A stretch of DNA of 64,000 nucleotides from Cokeromyces recurvatus (Eukaryota > Mucoromycota > Mucoromycetes > Mucorales > Mucoraceae), in contig NW_026251388.1 of assembly GCF_025118155.1 (NCBI RefSeq), forward strand, positions 124,001 through 188,000, read 5' to 3'. The notes under the pieces were generated by a model. It saw only the letters and a program-made list of their open reading frames with translations. It did not search any database and was not told the DNA's origin. Every line of letters starts with the position of its first letter. The first letter of the stretch is position 1. Below, one piece after another: positions 1 to 12,672 of the stretch. A program made the position numbers and the translations under genes.

Positions 1-701
1 TTTAATAAAGGTAAGAGAAGTTTGTATGTGATTATAGGGGAACAAAAAAAAATTAAGCCCATAACTTATATAGGAGAACATGTCAGTTTTAGAGAGGAAC
101 ATGATATTAATACTGTAACTGGTTTACTTAAACTGTATTTCCGTGAACTTAAACAGCCTTTAATGACATATGAATATTATGGATGGTTTATTGAAGCTGC
201 CAGTAAGTAAAGCATATACTAAGTATATGTATATGTATATATATATATAGAGAGAGAGAGATTCATCTATAAATATTTCAAATAGAAATTTCTGATTACG
301 AAGAGAGAATGTATCAAATTAAATCAATTATACATAGTCTACCCAGACCTAATTACACTGTATTAGAATATTTAATGCGACATCTTCATTTAGTTGCTTC
401 CTATTCAGAAATTAACAAGATGGAAGCCTCCAATTTAGCTCTGATATTTTCAGTGGGATTATTAAGAACATCACAAGAAGATGATCTGAGTAGTTTTATT
501 ATGTCTGATCTTCAAAGTAAAATCATAGAAGCCATTATTCAACAAGCAGATTGGTTCTTTGAAGAAGATAATGAAGAAGAACAAGAAATTGATTCACATG
601 ATAGAAGTCAAACATCAGACCTTATATATGTAGATAATCATTTTAATACTAGTAACAGTGAATATATCCATAAAGGACATTCAAAAACTGAAAGGTCTTA
701 G
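1..701 (+). CDS. RhoGAP domain protein, 3' part (5' truncated by window edge)
   Basis: This is the C-terminal part of a GTPase-activating protein for Rho/Cdc42-type small GTPases. Seen: exons 1-202 and 304-701, joined in frame across a GT-AG intron, with the stop at 699-701. The segment with TGLLKLYFRELKQPLM is the helix preceding the conserved RhoGAP proline. The following exon holds LPRPNYTVLEYLMRHL and KMEASNLALIFSVGLLR, the classic RhoGAP core with the conserved Asn-Leu-Ala. The catalytic arginine finger (usually in a GxxRxSG motif) would lie upstream, outside the window. The tail after the domain is short, acidic and Ser/Asn-rich. One ambiguity: bases 11-37 could be read as a 27-nt GT-AG intron, but they are also open and in frame, so I keep them as coding. 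Membership of the family is secure; which GTPase it controls cannot be told. Confidence 0.88.
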
Positions 702-939
702 TTTATTATAACAATCATTACAAATACATGAAAAAAAAAAAAATAAAGGGAAAATTTTCTAAAAAAAAAAAGGGAGAGGGAGAATTTGCAATAAATATAA
801 TATCATTCTATATTCACATATATTATCAATAATCAGTAAAAATATATACAATTATGTTTTCTAGATGTTCATCGTAAATACTATAAATTTGAAAGAAAAG
901 GAAGAAAAAAAAAATTGAGTATACAGTTTGTAATTTACA

Positions 940-2438
940 CTAAATATACTTTACTGCTCCAATTGCTCCTAAATGACCTTCATGTCGAAGAAACAATGCT
1001 TTCATTTCGCCATTTGACCAAAATTTAATAGCATAAGATAAAGAATTCATTGTGATTGGATGACCTATATACATATATACAGGATAAGTCAGTATGTTTT
1101 TATGTTTTTGTTTTTTTCTTAAAATAAAAAAATAAAATAAAAGACATATAAATAGGCGCACATTTACCCCGAATAAAGCATCCACCAAAATAGATTCGTT
1201 TTATACCATGTTGTTGTGCATTTAAATAAGCAATTTGACCAATATTGTTACTTACCATGTATAATAAACTCTTTGAAATATCAGCTGATTCAAATTTCTC
1301 TTTATTCTGACGTGCGCCTTTCCTGAAGACTTTTCCAAAACTAGAAGCAATTCTTGAAGACTTTAAACCAAGCTTACTATAATCTGTTCCGTATATATCA
1401 CCTACTAATAAATCCACGTTTCTATTGTCTCCTTTTTTTGATATTTCCAACATATCTGCAAATATTCTTATTTAGTTTTATGATATACATAAATAAACTG
1501 TGTGTCTATATACCATCAAATGAGGAAGCATCTGTTAATAAAGATAATAATCCCCAAAGAGTACCACCGCCTAGCTTTAAATGTAGATGAGTATACATCC
1601 TGTCCTTTTTATTTATTTATTTATTTATTTTTTCATTACTTACAGAAGTTCCACTTATACGAGAAAAATCGTTTGGTCCTGGACCATCTACTTTAAGTAT
1701 ACTAACACCAGAACCAATATTTACAAGCTACAAGTGAATTAATTAATTACACGATCATAAAGAAAACATATCGATAGATAGATAGATAGATAGATTACCA
1801 TATATGGATATATATTCTTTGATCGCTCTTCAAAACAAATAGGATTTGCATCAAGTTCATTATAAGTAAACACTTCAAAAGGTATTTCTGTAATAAAGAA
1901 ATTGAGGCCTAAATAAATAAATAAATAAACATAGAAATGCAGAAAAACGAAAAAATTATATTTACCGGTAATTAAACATTCCATTTCATCTTCTTTTTGT
2001 ATAATTACACCAGGTAATCGAGATTTTAATTTGTTATAATATAAATAAGCACCGCCTCCTGTTGCTTTAAGGATTTGCTGAGTAGTACCACTATAAGGTT
2101 GTTGTGCAACATTCTTTAATAATGTTACAATATAGTCAATACATTCATCTACTTTCTCTGTTTCAAACGTTTTAAAATGAAGGCGACCTCCTTTACAGTC
2201 TGCTGATAAAGTAAAATAAGTTATCTTCGCCAATGTTCCGCCTATCTAATAGTATTTAATATCTAATTAGTTTTTGTTTTGTTTTGCTTAATATGTAGAA
2301 CAGCATTTGTGTGTATTTTTTTCTATTTACATCAATAGCTATTTGAGACACATGTTCCGTTTGATTAGGTAAAAAGATATCTCTTGTCTCGTGTGCAGAA
2401 TGAAATGTTTCTGATACATATGCACCAACAATATTCAT
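940..2438 (-). CDS. PANK: Pantothenate kinase, eukaryotic type II
   Basis: Catalyses ATP-dependent phosphorylation of pantothenate, the first and controlling step of coenzyme A synthesis. I model seven exons: 2331-2438, 1966-2245, 1799-1908, 1644-1727, 1514-1574, 1168-1455 and 940-1064, giving 351 residues. Junctions restore family motifs: [13 protein letters not shown] (nucleotide-binding) spans intron 1, TGLNFF spans intron 2, and [10 protein letters not shown] and [13 protein letters not shown] follow. Further matches are [37 protein letters not shown] and the C-terminal [15 protein letters not shown]. Length agrees with the catalytic core of animal and fungal enzymes, without the long N-terminal extension of some animal isoforms. 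The start at 2438 is the first ATG and leaves a short N-terminus. An A35 run lies about 80 bp upstream. Very confident on family; feedback by acyl-CoA is known for the family, not seen here. Confidence 0.95.
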
Positions 2439-2521
2439 AATCTATTTTTATTTTATTTATTTTTAAAAGAGAAAAGAAGACAAAGGAAGAAGAAGAAAGT
2501 AACAAGGAATAGAATAGGATG

Positions 2522-2556
<35 letters not shown>
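2522..2556 (+). repeat. A35 homopolymer
   Basis: Uninterrupted run of 35 A, about 80 bp upstream of the pantothenate kinase start codon (a T run in the sense of that gene). Confidence 0.97.
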
Positions 2557-2558
<2 letters not shown>

Positions 2559-2963
2559 TATTATTTGATCGGAGCCAACAAAAAAAAAAGCAGCAATATG
2601 TGTAATAATCCTTCTGATGGTGAGTCTATTTTTTTTTTATTTTTGGGGGAAAAAAGAAAGAAAAGGCAAGAAGGTAGAAGCGAGGAGGGGAAAAAAATAA
2701 ATTAAATAAAATAAAAGACAGTGGTTTCATATAAGAAATTTAGATATTATGTGTGTGCATTGTTTATTAATTATTACAAAGACATTTTGTACTTCCTCTT
2801 CGAACCGCCTCCCCCCGCCCCTAACTTTAACCTTCCCTTGTTGAGTCGTAATACTAACTAAAATTAAACAGATAGACAAGAAAATAAGATGTGGTAATAT
2901 GATTTAAAGTATGAGAAAAATAATAAGGGTGAGACATCGAATTATCAAAATTTATTAACAGTC

Positions 2964-2964
2964 T

Positions 2965-3013
<49 letters not shown>
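2964..3013 (+). repeat. T8A42 homopolymer pair
   Basis: Eight T followed directly by 42 A, the longest single-base run in the window. It lies in the spacer between pantothenate kinase and the Opi1-like gene. Confidence 0.97.
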
Positions 3014-3016
<3 letters not shown>

Positions 3017-3179
3017 GCGGAAATTTAAAGCCCTTTGTTATCTAAAATAATAAAGATAATGCGATTTTATTAACTCGCCATCTTTTTTTCGTAGTTGAGC
3101 ATACATATATCCTTCTTCTTATCTTTGGAGCATTGTGTCTAAAGTGACACCAATATAACTGGGGGGTTTTTTTTTCGTA

Positions 3180-3368
3180 ATGTCTAAGAGGGCTAGAGTT
3201 TATAATGAATCAATTATCGTTCTATTATCGTTGCAATCAAACAAGTCTTTTGTTATTACTATTTCACCTCTTCCCCTTTTTTTTGTAGATAGTAGGGCAC
3301 ACTATCCGTCAGCCACCTTATCAACGTTCTTTTATCTCAGATACATCCAACACTATATTGGCTATTAG
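3180..3368 (+). CDS. Small open frame, uncertain
   Basis: A 62-codon ATG-to-stop frame beginning MSKRARVYNESIIVLL and ending YIQHYIGY. The basic start and the less AT-biased codons near 3290-3350 make it look slightly more gene-like than neighbouring frames. A pyrimidine-rich stretch ending in TTTTTTTTGTAG at about 3290 could be a 3' splice site, but no good donor precedes it. I recognise no family. It may be a chance frame or a remnant. Confidence 0.18.
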   Translation: MSKRARVYNESIIVLLSLQSNKSFVITISPLPLFFVDSRAHYPSATLSTFFYLRYIQHYIGY

Positions 3369-3951
3369 GGAAAAAAAAACTTATCGAATTACTGTATTAA
3401 CCTCTAAATTCGAATACTTTATTTTTTAAACTTGTATATAGCTTAAGTATACATGAAAAAAAAAAGTAGTAACAAAAAGATAAAAATATAAGATTGAAGT
3501 TGTGTAATGGACAATCTGTTAAAATAAAAAAGTGAACAAATACTTTTTTTGATTTTAATATGTATTTGCATATATAAGTTTCATTGCCAAGTTTACATCC
3601 TATAAGTAGTATGACATGTGCCTGAAACTTTTCTTCTTCCTGGATGGTGTATTCATCGTACTACAAGATCATAATAATATATTACACGTTATCTATCTCT
3701 ATATTTTACACAGACATATGCACGGCAAAACAATAAATTATAGTATGTATGTACGATAAAGAGTAGTGCTAATTATAATGAACATGAGTTCATTTAAGAT
3801 ATAACCCTTTTATTATTGTTATTTGTTATAATAATGACAAAAGTATATGTAAAATAGATATATAAAATTAAAAGGGAATAATAATAAGCTATCCGATAAA
3901 TGTACTGACTTTTTTTTTTTCAATATAAATGCACATATATAAATGCGTAGA

Positions 3952-4930
3952 CTATAAAGTATGATAATTATTCAATGAGGAAGAGATTTGGAGATTGGTG
4001 ATAGGTGGTAGCAATAGATTATAAAAATCTTCTTCTATCTCCTCTTTTTCACTCATGTTATTTTTGATGGCTATTCTCGGGTCATTATTATGATTATTAC
4101 TGGTATTAGATAACGGTAACAAATTTTTATTGTACACTTCATTTGAGGAAAATAGAGGATGAATGATTCTTAATTTTTCTAGCCAGTTTTCTGCTCGTTG
4201 AATTGTATCCTCAAATATAGTAGAGATAGAATTTAACATAGTGCTTGATTCTTGTCCAAACGCTAATAAACGAAGTGCAATATCTTCTTGTTTATATGGA
4301 ATAACTTTTTTTGTTTGTTGTTGTATTTTACTGTCTTTTTGTTTATTACCTGTCTTGATATAATCATCATCATCATATAAAGAAGCCTAAAGTTATGATA
4401 ACAAGATAGAGAGAGAGAGAGAGGAGTATTAAAAAAAAGGTAATTGTATATATCATATGTGTATATAAATAAGTTTTTTTTTTTTTCCTTTTCTTTACCC
4501 ATCTAATAGGTAAGTTGAGAATAGCTCCTCGTATAGTTGCTTTTGTTTGATATGGCAGCGCATTAGTTGCATAGCATGTAATAATATCTATCACCTTTCG
4601 TAATGTTGATACCATATCCTGTTTAATTGATGAAAGTAGTGTTGCTGACTGTTCTTTATTTTTATTATTATTTGTTGCAAGTGAAACTAGAAAGCCTCGA
4701 ATAACATTCATTTGCTCAGTTATATGTTGGATGGCATATTGTAGCCAATTTAGACAATATTTTAAACATTTCATGGATTCCTCACTAACAACAGCGACTG
4801 TTGAACCTGCTGCTGATCCGGCACCTAATACAAACTGCTGCCATGTTGTTGAACTGTTATTTTGATTATAACATTGTCTTGAAAACGATTCTGAGTTTGC
4901 TGCTGAATCTTCCGACGACGTATAACTCAT
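3952..4930 (-). CDS. OPI1: Opi1-family transcriptional regulator
   Basis: A homologue of the Opi1 family, known in yeast as the phosphatidic-acid-sensing repressor of phospholipid (inositol/choline) genes. Two exons, 4499-4930 and 3952-4386, give 288 residues. The junction after LPIRW is in frame. Visible family features: VSEESMKCLKYCLNWLQYA, a helix with IRGFLVSL, then DMVSTLRKVIDIITCYA and ALPYQTKATIRGAILNLP, followed in exon 2 by ALRLLAFGQESSTMLNS and FEDTIQRAENWLEKLR. The protein is shorter than yeast Opi1 and I see no leucine zipper, basic PA-binding stretch or FFAT motif. It may therefore represent only the core domain, as in many non-yeast fungi. The N-terminus (Ser/Gln-rich) and C-terminus are low complexity. 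Function in lipid control is inferred from family. Confidence 0.82.
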
Positions 4931-6468
4931 CTTTCTCTATTACTTGTTTCCTAATATAAAATAATAAAAAGAATGAAAGAAAAAAAAAGCTCCTGATACA
5001 CGACAAAACAACGAGAAGAGAAAAAGAGAGAAAAAAAATAGATATTTGAATATTTTTATATTTGTTCTTAGTTGTACAAATGATTTTATTTTTATTTTTT
5101 TATATGCGTCTATTTTCACATGCTTTTTTTTTATTTTTACTGCTAAACATGTTCTTATTACTTTGGTTATAAAAGATTCTTAATAAAAAGAAAAAAAAAA
5201 AGACGTGATATAAATTTTGCAATAAACATTCATTATCTTCATACTTGAAGTAGAATTTCCTATAAATAAGTTGAGAGAAGTTATTCAAAAAGAGACAAAG
5301 TAACAATAGCAAAGAAAATAAAAAGTAGTTGTATATACAATGGCAAAAAGTCCTATTATTGTAATCTGATATAATAAAGAAAAAAAAAGAGAGAGAGAGA
5401 AAGAGAAATAGTGAATGGTCAATGTTAAAGTAATAAAATCGTCTACTGTTTATAAATGTTTATGCTATTTTAGTTTTATAAAATCTATTATCTTTAAAAA
5501 TGTATACTGCTTTGTATACAATTGCATATATCATAGTCTTTTGCTCACTATACTAATATACTAATAAAGTATCCATTTTTCAAGTCTTTGCATCATTTGT
5601 TAAATTTTGCCTTTTCTTTTTTGTTCTTTTCCTTTAACAAATGTATCTATATTGCGTACTGTCATTTGAATGGGTTAAGTATATTATTTATTTAATTTTG
5701 TTTTGAGTCTCAAGTAATAAAACTATACAATATGTTCTTTTCCTTCAAAGAAAATACTTATCATTAATTCATCTAATCAGATAGGGATTCTTGATAAACT
5801 GAATAACTTTGTAATATGAATTTCAAAGCTAAATTTAAATGTATTTTATAACTCTTTGACTTTTTATCTTTGCATTCTTTCACTGTATATGTTTTCACTA
5901 GCTCTTACTATAGAACATAAAGTAAATACACTAATAAATATCAATTTAAGGTACATAACTGTGTCAATTGTTTTTTCTTTTTTTCTCCACATGAATTACT
6001 TTAAAAAGTGTTATATCGTGCCTATAAAGGAATTCAAACTTACTTTATAAGATAATAGAAGATGTGATATTTTTCTTTCTCTATATATACATATCATATA
6101 TAATTAATATGCTAATTTTCCTATTGACTGTCTCTTTTCATACTCATAATGATATAGAAATAAAATTCTACAAGCTTCATCTCTCATCTAAATATCAAGA
6201 TTTGGATTTCTTTAACCATAGACACAAGTCCTTCTTACTCTTAAAGCTATTGGAATAATTCATATTTTTTTGTCTGAGTTATAATTTTTTTTTTCCTTTG
6301 ATCCTCATAAAAGGAAAATTAAAGTAAGCAAATAGGTTAATTCTTCCTCTATTAGCCAGGTAAGAAAAAGAAAATAGAATAATTATGCATCCATCCATCT
6401 AAATAATGTATTGATTTATCATCTAACTAGTTCTTTAAAAACAGTCCTCGAACAGTTAATTATACAAC
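4931..6468. other. Spacer between Opi1-like gene and P0
   Basis: About 1.5 kb of AT-rich DNA. Short frames at 5856-6050 and 6064-6258 (+) and 5100-5312 (-) are rich in Phe/Leu/Ile/Tyr, as expected of translated AT-rich noise. I see no gene. The last 100 bp is the P0 promoter. Confidence 0.6.
6388..6399 (+). promoter_or_regulatory. Candidate ribosomal-protein promoter word in P0 upstream region
   Basis: The sequence GCATCCATCCAT sits about 70-80 bp before the P0 start codon. The 9-mer ATCCATCCA recurs at a similar distance upstream of the P1 gene. It is proposed as a shared control element on the basis of position and identity only. Confidence 0.35.
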
Positions 6469-7398
6469 ATGTCGAAGAGAGAATCTAAGGCCATTTACTT
6501 CCAAAAGCTCAACGATTACTTGACTAACTATCAATCCATCTTCATTGTCAATGTTGATAATGTCAGCTCCAACCAAATGCACCAAATTCGTCACTCCCTT
6601 CGTGGTGAAGCTGTCGTTCTCATGGGTAAGAACACCATGGTTCGTCGTGCTTTGAAGGGTATGATCAACGAACGCCCCGAACTCGAAAAGCTTCTTAACT
6701 TCGTTAAGGGTAACATTGGTTTCGTTTTCACCAATGGTGATCTTAAGGATGTTCGTGAAAAGATCGTCTCTAACCGTGTTGCTGCTCCTGCTCGTGCTGG
6801 TGCTATTGCTCCTGTCGATGTCGTTGTCCCTGCTGGTAACACTGGTATGGAACCCGGTAAGACCTCCTTCTTCCAAGCTCTCGGTATCCCTACCAAGATT
6901 GCTCGTGGTACCATTGAAATCGTCTCTGACGTTAAGCTCGTTTACGAGGGTACTAAGGTCGGTCCTTCCGAAGCTGTCCTCTTGAACATGTTGAACATCT
7001 CTCCTTTCACCTATGGTATGTCCGTTGTTCAAGTCTATGATGCTGGATCTCTCTTCTCTCCCGAAGTTCTTGATGTTGAGGAATCCCAATTGGTTGGTAA
7101 CCTCATGGCTGCTATCCGTGAAGTTGCTTCCATCTCTCTTGCTGTTGGTTATCCTACCTTGGCTTCCGTTCCTCACTCCGTTATCAACGGTTACAAGAAC
7201 TTGTTGGCTGTCTCTGTCGCTTCCGACTACACTTTCCCTGGTTCTGAACAAATCAAGGAATTCATTGCCAACCCTGAAGCCTTCGCCGTTGCCGCTCCTG
7301 CTGCCGCTGCTGCCACTGATGCTCCTGCTGCTGAAGCTGCTCCTGCTGAAGAAGAAGAAGAAGAAGATGAAGATATGGGTTTCGGTCTCTTCGATTAA
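6469..7398 (+). CDS. RPP0: 60S acidic ribosomal protein P0 (uL10)
   Basis: Anchor of the ribosomal stalk: binds 28S rRNA at the GTPase centre and carries P1/P2 dimers that recruit and stimulate translation factors. A single uninterrupted exon of 309 codons, the usual P0 length. The N-terminal uL10 fold shows [36 protein letters not shown] and [12 protein letters not shown]. The middle has [17 protein letters not shown] and [15 protein letters not shown] long Ala/Pro hinge (about 275-295) leads to the acidic tail ending [10 protein letters not shown], the factor-binding motif shared with P1. Codon use is strikingly different from the neighbours (many GTC, CTC, TCC and AAG codons), the mark of a very highly expressed gene. 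It is intronless, whereas P1 has two introns. The downstream spacer has an AATAAA at 7487. Confidence 0.98.
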   Translation: MSKRESKAIYFQKLNDYLTNYQSIFIVNVDNVSSNQMHQIRHSLRGEAVVLMGKNTMVRRALKGMINERPELEKLLNFVKGNIGFVFTNGDLKDVREKIVSNRVAAPARAGAIAPVDVVVPAGNTGMEPGKTSFFQALGIPTKIARGTIEIVSDVKLVYEGTKVGPSEAVLLNMLNISPFTYGMSVVQVYDAGSLFSPEVLDVEESQLVGNLMAAIREVASISLAVGYPTLASVPHSVINGYKNLLAVSVASDYTFPGSEQIKEFIANPEAFAVAAPAAAAATDAPAAEAAPAEEEEEEDEDMGFGLFD

Positions 7399-7838
7399 GT
7401 CAGTTAATCTAGCTTTCTAATACATATATGCATATACATTTATATACACATATATATTTTTTTTAAAAAAAAAAAATTGAGCAATCAATAAATTTTCTAT
7501 TGTGCCCTTTTTTTTGTCAACAATAATATCATCTATTTGCAGCATTTTTGAGTTTTTCAATTGTCTGAGTTATATATTTAAGCTCTAATATTCTTGTCAA
7601 TTACATTCTAGCCAATGATGAAAACAAGGCTTTAATTTTAAAGAATGGATTACTTATTTATTGCTCAACACTAAGATTGATTAAGCTTTTCGTTTATAGC
7701 AAAAGTCAAAGTTTCTTCTAGCTTGCATTCCCTTTTAATCATATTATTTCTTAAATGTGAATCTACTTGTTTTTTATTATTCAAAAAAAAAAAAAAAAAA
7801 GGAGAAATAATTACTGTTTCTAATGAATGTGATGCATT
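7399..7838. other. Spacer between convergent P0 and coiled-coil genes
   Basis: 3' UTRs of two converging genes. It contains AATAAA at 7487-7492 and A18-type runs near 7783. I see no coding sequence. Confidence 0.6.
7487..7492 (+). terminator. Candidate poly(A) signal of P0
   Basis: Exact AATAAA about 90 bp after the P0 stop codon, followed by T-rich DNA. This is the expected place for a cleavage/polyadenylation signal. Confidence 0.4.
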
Positions 7839-8838
7839 TCACTTTGAAGTTGGTGAATTAATCTATTTTTAACATGATTAGAATACATTTTTTTTTTTAA
7901 AAAAAAAAATAAAAAAAAAAATAAAAAAATCGTCGCAACAACAGTTTACATTGCAATTATAATAATCAAGATAATATACTTGCCTTAACATTTGTTCATT
8001 TTCTTCTTTATATTGTTGAATAGCTTGACGGAGTTTACCATTGTCATTTTCTAAATTTTGGAGTTTTATGCCCTGATCCTTTAATTTAGCCTAGTGTGTT
8101 TTTAAAATGTGAATTTCTTGAATTGCAATCCTAAAATTTTATAATTTTATACCTCTGAACTCTCAAATTCAGCAGTCATCCATCTCATTTCAAGTTCTTT
8201 TGATTTCAAAACTTCCTCCTTCTTCTGACATTCATCATCTAACGTTAATAATTTTTGTTTATATTCTTCATTTAATTTTTCGATATCCTTTTGCTGTGAG
8301 GCTGTAACGGTCTTTAAGCGATACGAAAAGCTTTCTAATTCTTTATCCTTCAAATCAAGCAACTGCTGGAATTGTGTTTGAAGTACATTGATCTCTTTTT
8401 GATGTTGGGATACAATAGATTGAACTCGGCTATCATCATTCTTTATAAAAGATGAATAAATACATTTGTATATAACTACACACACACACACATATATATA
8501 TATATGTACCTTTAACTGTGATGCGGATACGACTTCTTCAAGTCTTTCTTCAGCTTCTTTGATTTCTTTATCTTTAACATTTAACATGTTTTCATACGCT
8601 ATCTTGAGTGTTCGTAATTCCTCTGCAGTTTTGTCCGAATTTTGAACTTCTTTTTGAAGTTGCTGAACCTGATTATTCATAGAAGTCAACTCATCCTCCT
8701 TTTTCTTTAAAAGTTCCTTATTTGCAGTTTGTTCTTCCTCATGTCTAGATTTCATTTCGTTAACATAGTCTTCCTTTTCTGTCTTGACCTGTAATTTGTT
8801 TAATTAATAATTTCCTTGTCTACCTTTCTTTTTTTAAT

Positions 8839-8881
<43 letters not shown>

Positions 8882-11800
8882 TTTTCTAATTCTTTAATAG
8901 TATCTGCTAATTTTGACTCCAATAATTCAACAGCTTTTTTATTCTCAGCTTGAAGTACATTCATAGATTGATCATGTTCAGCATGAATCTCTGCCAACAG
9001 TTTTTGTTGTTCTTCTTGCCAAGTCAGTTGAATAGATTCTATTTCCTTTTGCATTTGTTCAGTAGCTTCTTCATTACTCTTTGCATGCCTTTCATCCTGT
9101 AATTGATACTCAGCTTGCAATAACGCAAGTTTCTCTCGATATTGTGATTCTAAATTCGCTTTCTCTGTAGCCAACTGAATTTTAACTAACTCTGTTGCCT
9201 CTGTAGCTTCCTTTAATTCTTTTTCCAATTGGTTTTTAGCGTTCGTATGATCATCTATCAATTGGCTAATTTGTAATTCAAAATTTTCTGCAAGTTCAGC
9301 CTATATAGATTGGTACATTTAGATAAGTAGTATACTATATAAAATAAAAATTACCTCTATTTCAGATCTTAATGATTCAGAATGCAACTCCATCTTGGAT
9401 AATAACTTTTGTTGACTTTCTTCATGCTCCTTCTTCAAAGATTGAATAGCTGCTTCATTTACGGCTTTTAATTCCTGCAAAGTTGAATCATAATTGGCCT
9501 TCAGCTCGGTCTATACAATTTTTATATTGATAATTAATAATTAAAAAAAAAAGAAAAGACACACACAATATAATAAATATACTAAATTCTATCTATATCT
9601 TATACTTTACCTTTATTTTTTCAGTATCATCCATCGCTCGAGATTCATTCTCTTTCTTTAATAATTCTATGGCTTCGTTATGAGAAGACTTGATGGCTTC
9701 AATTAGATTTTCATGTGTTGAATTTAATTGTTGAAGCGTCATATCATGTTCGTTTTTTAAATTTTTAATATCATTCTCATGTTCCTTCTTGATCTCATTC
9801 AAGGATAATTCATGTCTTTCAATTAAAGATGAAAGCTCCTCTTTTAATTTGTTTTGATTTGACTCAACAACACTTTCGTATTCTTGATGTAACTTATCCA
9901 GTTCCTCCTGTTTAATCTGAATAGCTTGTACATGCGCTTCATTTAGAGTTTGGGTTTCAATAAAATGCTTTTCCTGAAGCATTTCTATTTCTTTATGCAT
10001 CTCTTCCTGATATGATTTCATTTCTTGATCCATTGTAACCTTATACTCTTCCTTTAATGTCTCTATAGCCAATTCATGGTCCTTTGTAAGTTTCTCAAGC
10101 GCCTCTGTATGAAGCGCCTCGGCGGCCTCCATTTTCTTGTTATATTCTTCTACTAATGTCTTATTTGATTCTTTAAGTGTATTCATTTGTGACTCATATT
10201 GGTCCATCAGCTTCTCTAATTCTCCAGAACCAGATGATTTTAATGTCTCAATATGATTCATTAATTCTGTGCGTTGAGTTTCCAACTCTTCCAGGACCTT
10301 CTTCTGCTGTTCCATCCTTTCACTAAAATCTTTCTCAGCTTCAAGTAAAGCCTCCTTCTTAAGATCTAGTTCAGATTGTAAGGCTTCAATAGCCTCACGA
10401 TGTTCCTTCTCCAATTCGGTAATAGCCTGATTGTGTTGTTCATGTTGTAATTGCATTTGCTGATCATGATCTGCTTTTAAAACAGATATTTGCTCATCTA
10501 ATTGAACCTTATGAGAGGCTTCCAATTGTGTAAGAGCATCTTGAAGGTCTTTATCACTCTTTTCTTGATATTCTTTCAATTGTTGAAGATGCCCATCTTG
10601 GAGTCGTTCAAGGGCAATTCTATGATTCCTTTTCATTTCTTCTACAGAGGCCTCATTTTGAATTTGATTCTCCTGAACAAGTTGAGCATGATGTTCCTTT
10701 AAATCAAGAATCTCCTTTTCAAAACGACTTTTGATCTCTGTCAATCTTTCATCGTCCTGAGAAGCATCAGCAGCATCAGCAGCAGCAGCAGCAGCAGTCA
10801 TCTTCCATTGCATCTCTGCTTCTTCTAATTGCTTTTTATGTGACATTTCTAATGTAGCAATCGAAACTTCAAGTTCCTGTTTAAGCCTATCATTGTCCTT
10901 CTGCAATGTCTCTATCTCTAAATCATGTCTCCTTTTCAATTCTTCAAGCTCTCTATCAAACTTGTTCTTCATGGTATTTAGTTCATCATTTGACTGACTG
11001 CTTATCGACATCTCTGCTTGATGTTGAGCCTCTTGTAATTGAAGTTGATATTTTTCTTTTATAGCCTTTAAGGCCTCATTATGTTGAGATTTTAATGTAT
11101 CCAATTCCTCTTGATGCTTTTCCTCAATGCTCTCACGTTCACGATCACGCTGTAAGATGAGCTCCCGCTTTAATTCATTCATTTTAGAATCATTTTCAGC
11201 AACAAGACGAGTTATTTCGGCTTGATGTACAGCTTGTAAAGCATCCTCTACCTCTTTTCGAATATCTTCCAAATGACTATCACGTTCTGTAGCAAGGGAT
11301 TCTAACTTTTGCTGATGTTGTAAGGCAATAGCAGATTGTTTTTCAATTTCTATTTTGAGTTCAGATTCCATTTGTTCCATACGACTCAAATGATGACTTT
11401 GAAGTTGCTCAATAGCTTGAGTATGACCTGATGTTAATTGCTCAATTCTGAGCTCAAATTCCTCACGAAGTTGACGTTCAGTTTCAGAGCGTGCATTCGC
11501 AAGTGTTGTGTTCTTTGCTTCCTTTAATGCATTTTCATGAACTTTTAAAAGATCTTGCAATTCTTGTTCATGTGAGGCCTTCAGAGCTTCAATTTCAACT
11601 TTTACTTGATCAAGTGCTTTCCTATTTTGTTCTTGAAGCGCTTTTTCATGAGCATCTTGCAATTCTGATAATTTATTTTTATACTCTGTCTCAATACGAG
11701 CCTATTCATCGAATAAATATATATATATTTATTTAGATACAATGTTTACATTTCCATATAAATAATTCTAAATTCATAATACCTTTTCATCTTCTTTTGC

Positions 11801-12641
11801 TTCTTTTATAAGTTTTTCAAAATTTTCTTTTAAAGCATTACTTTCTTCCTCATGAGCAGATTGCATGGATTGCATCTTCTTTTCAATGTTTTCTCTTTCT
11901 TCTTTTGCGGTTAATACTGCAACTTCATATTCAGCTTTAATAGCAGCTAAATCTTTCTCAAACTTTTCATGACACATTTTCTATACGTTGGGAGATGAGG
12001 GGGGAAAAATAAAAACGAAAAGCATGTTAACTTTTTTTCATTTTCCTTTTCCTTTTCAATATTATTTTAATCTTACTTCCGCCTCTCCTTGAACTTTCTT
12101 AATCTCAGTTTCAGTAATTGCTGCTTGTACTTGCTCAAGTTCTGCTTGATGAATTTCCTTTATGCTTTCAAGTTCTTTTTCGTGATTTGATTTTAATAAT
12201 TCAATTTCATTCTAAATAATAAATAAATATGAATTGACCCTATTCTACTATTTCTTCTCTCTCTCTTATTTACCTTTAAAGAAGCAGTAACTTCATCGAG
12301 TTGCTTTTGACGAATAGCACTCAATTCTTCTAATTCGAGACTAGATTGAGTCTTTAAATGAGCTATTTCTTTTTCAAATTCGGCTTTCGACTCTACAGAA
12401 AGTGATTCAAGTTGATCAATTTTAGCCAAAAGGTCCATTTTCTGTTTTTCCATTTCTTGTTCAGCTTCAAGATCAGGCTCTTGCAATTTTTGAAGAGCTT
12501 CTTGAAGTTCACTTAATTGAGTTTCATACTCTTCTTTCATTTTTGTAATCTGTTGAGTATGTTGTTCACTTAGTTGATTACTTAAGCCTGTTAATCTTGT
12601 TTGATGCGATTTATGCATATCCTGATTCGTATAAATACAAA

Positions 12642-12672
<31 letters not shown>

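Larger units (their letters stand above)
2439..3951. other. Spacer, no convincing gene
   Basis: Between pantothenate kinase (start at 2438) and the end of the Opi1-like gene (3952). It holds two long A runs (2522-2556 and 2972-3013), a C-rich patch around 2806-2821 and one 62-codon open frame at 3180-3368. The rest is AT-rich without recognisable coding. Confidence 0.6.

Noticed and set aside
2790..2830. GCGGTTCGAAGAGG on the minus strand as a tRNA T-arm
   Set aside because: No matching T stem, D arm or acceptor stem was found upstream on that strand.
6460..7420. Long open frames on other frames and the reverse strand of P0 (6460-7251 -, 6591-6914 -, 6716-6985 +, 7013-7420 +)
   Set aside because: These are shadows produced by the biased codon use of P0; no conservation or motifs.
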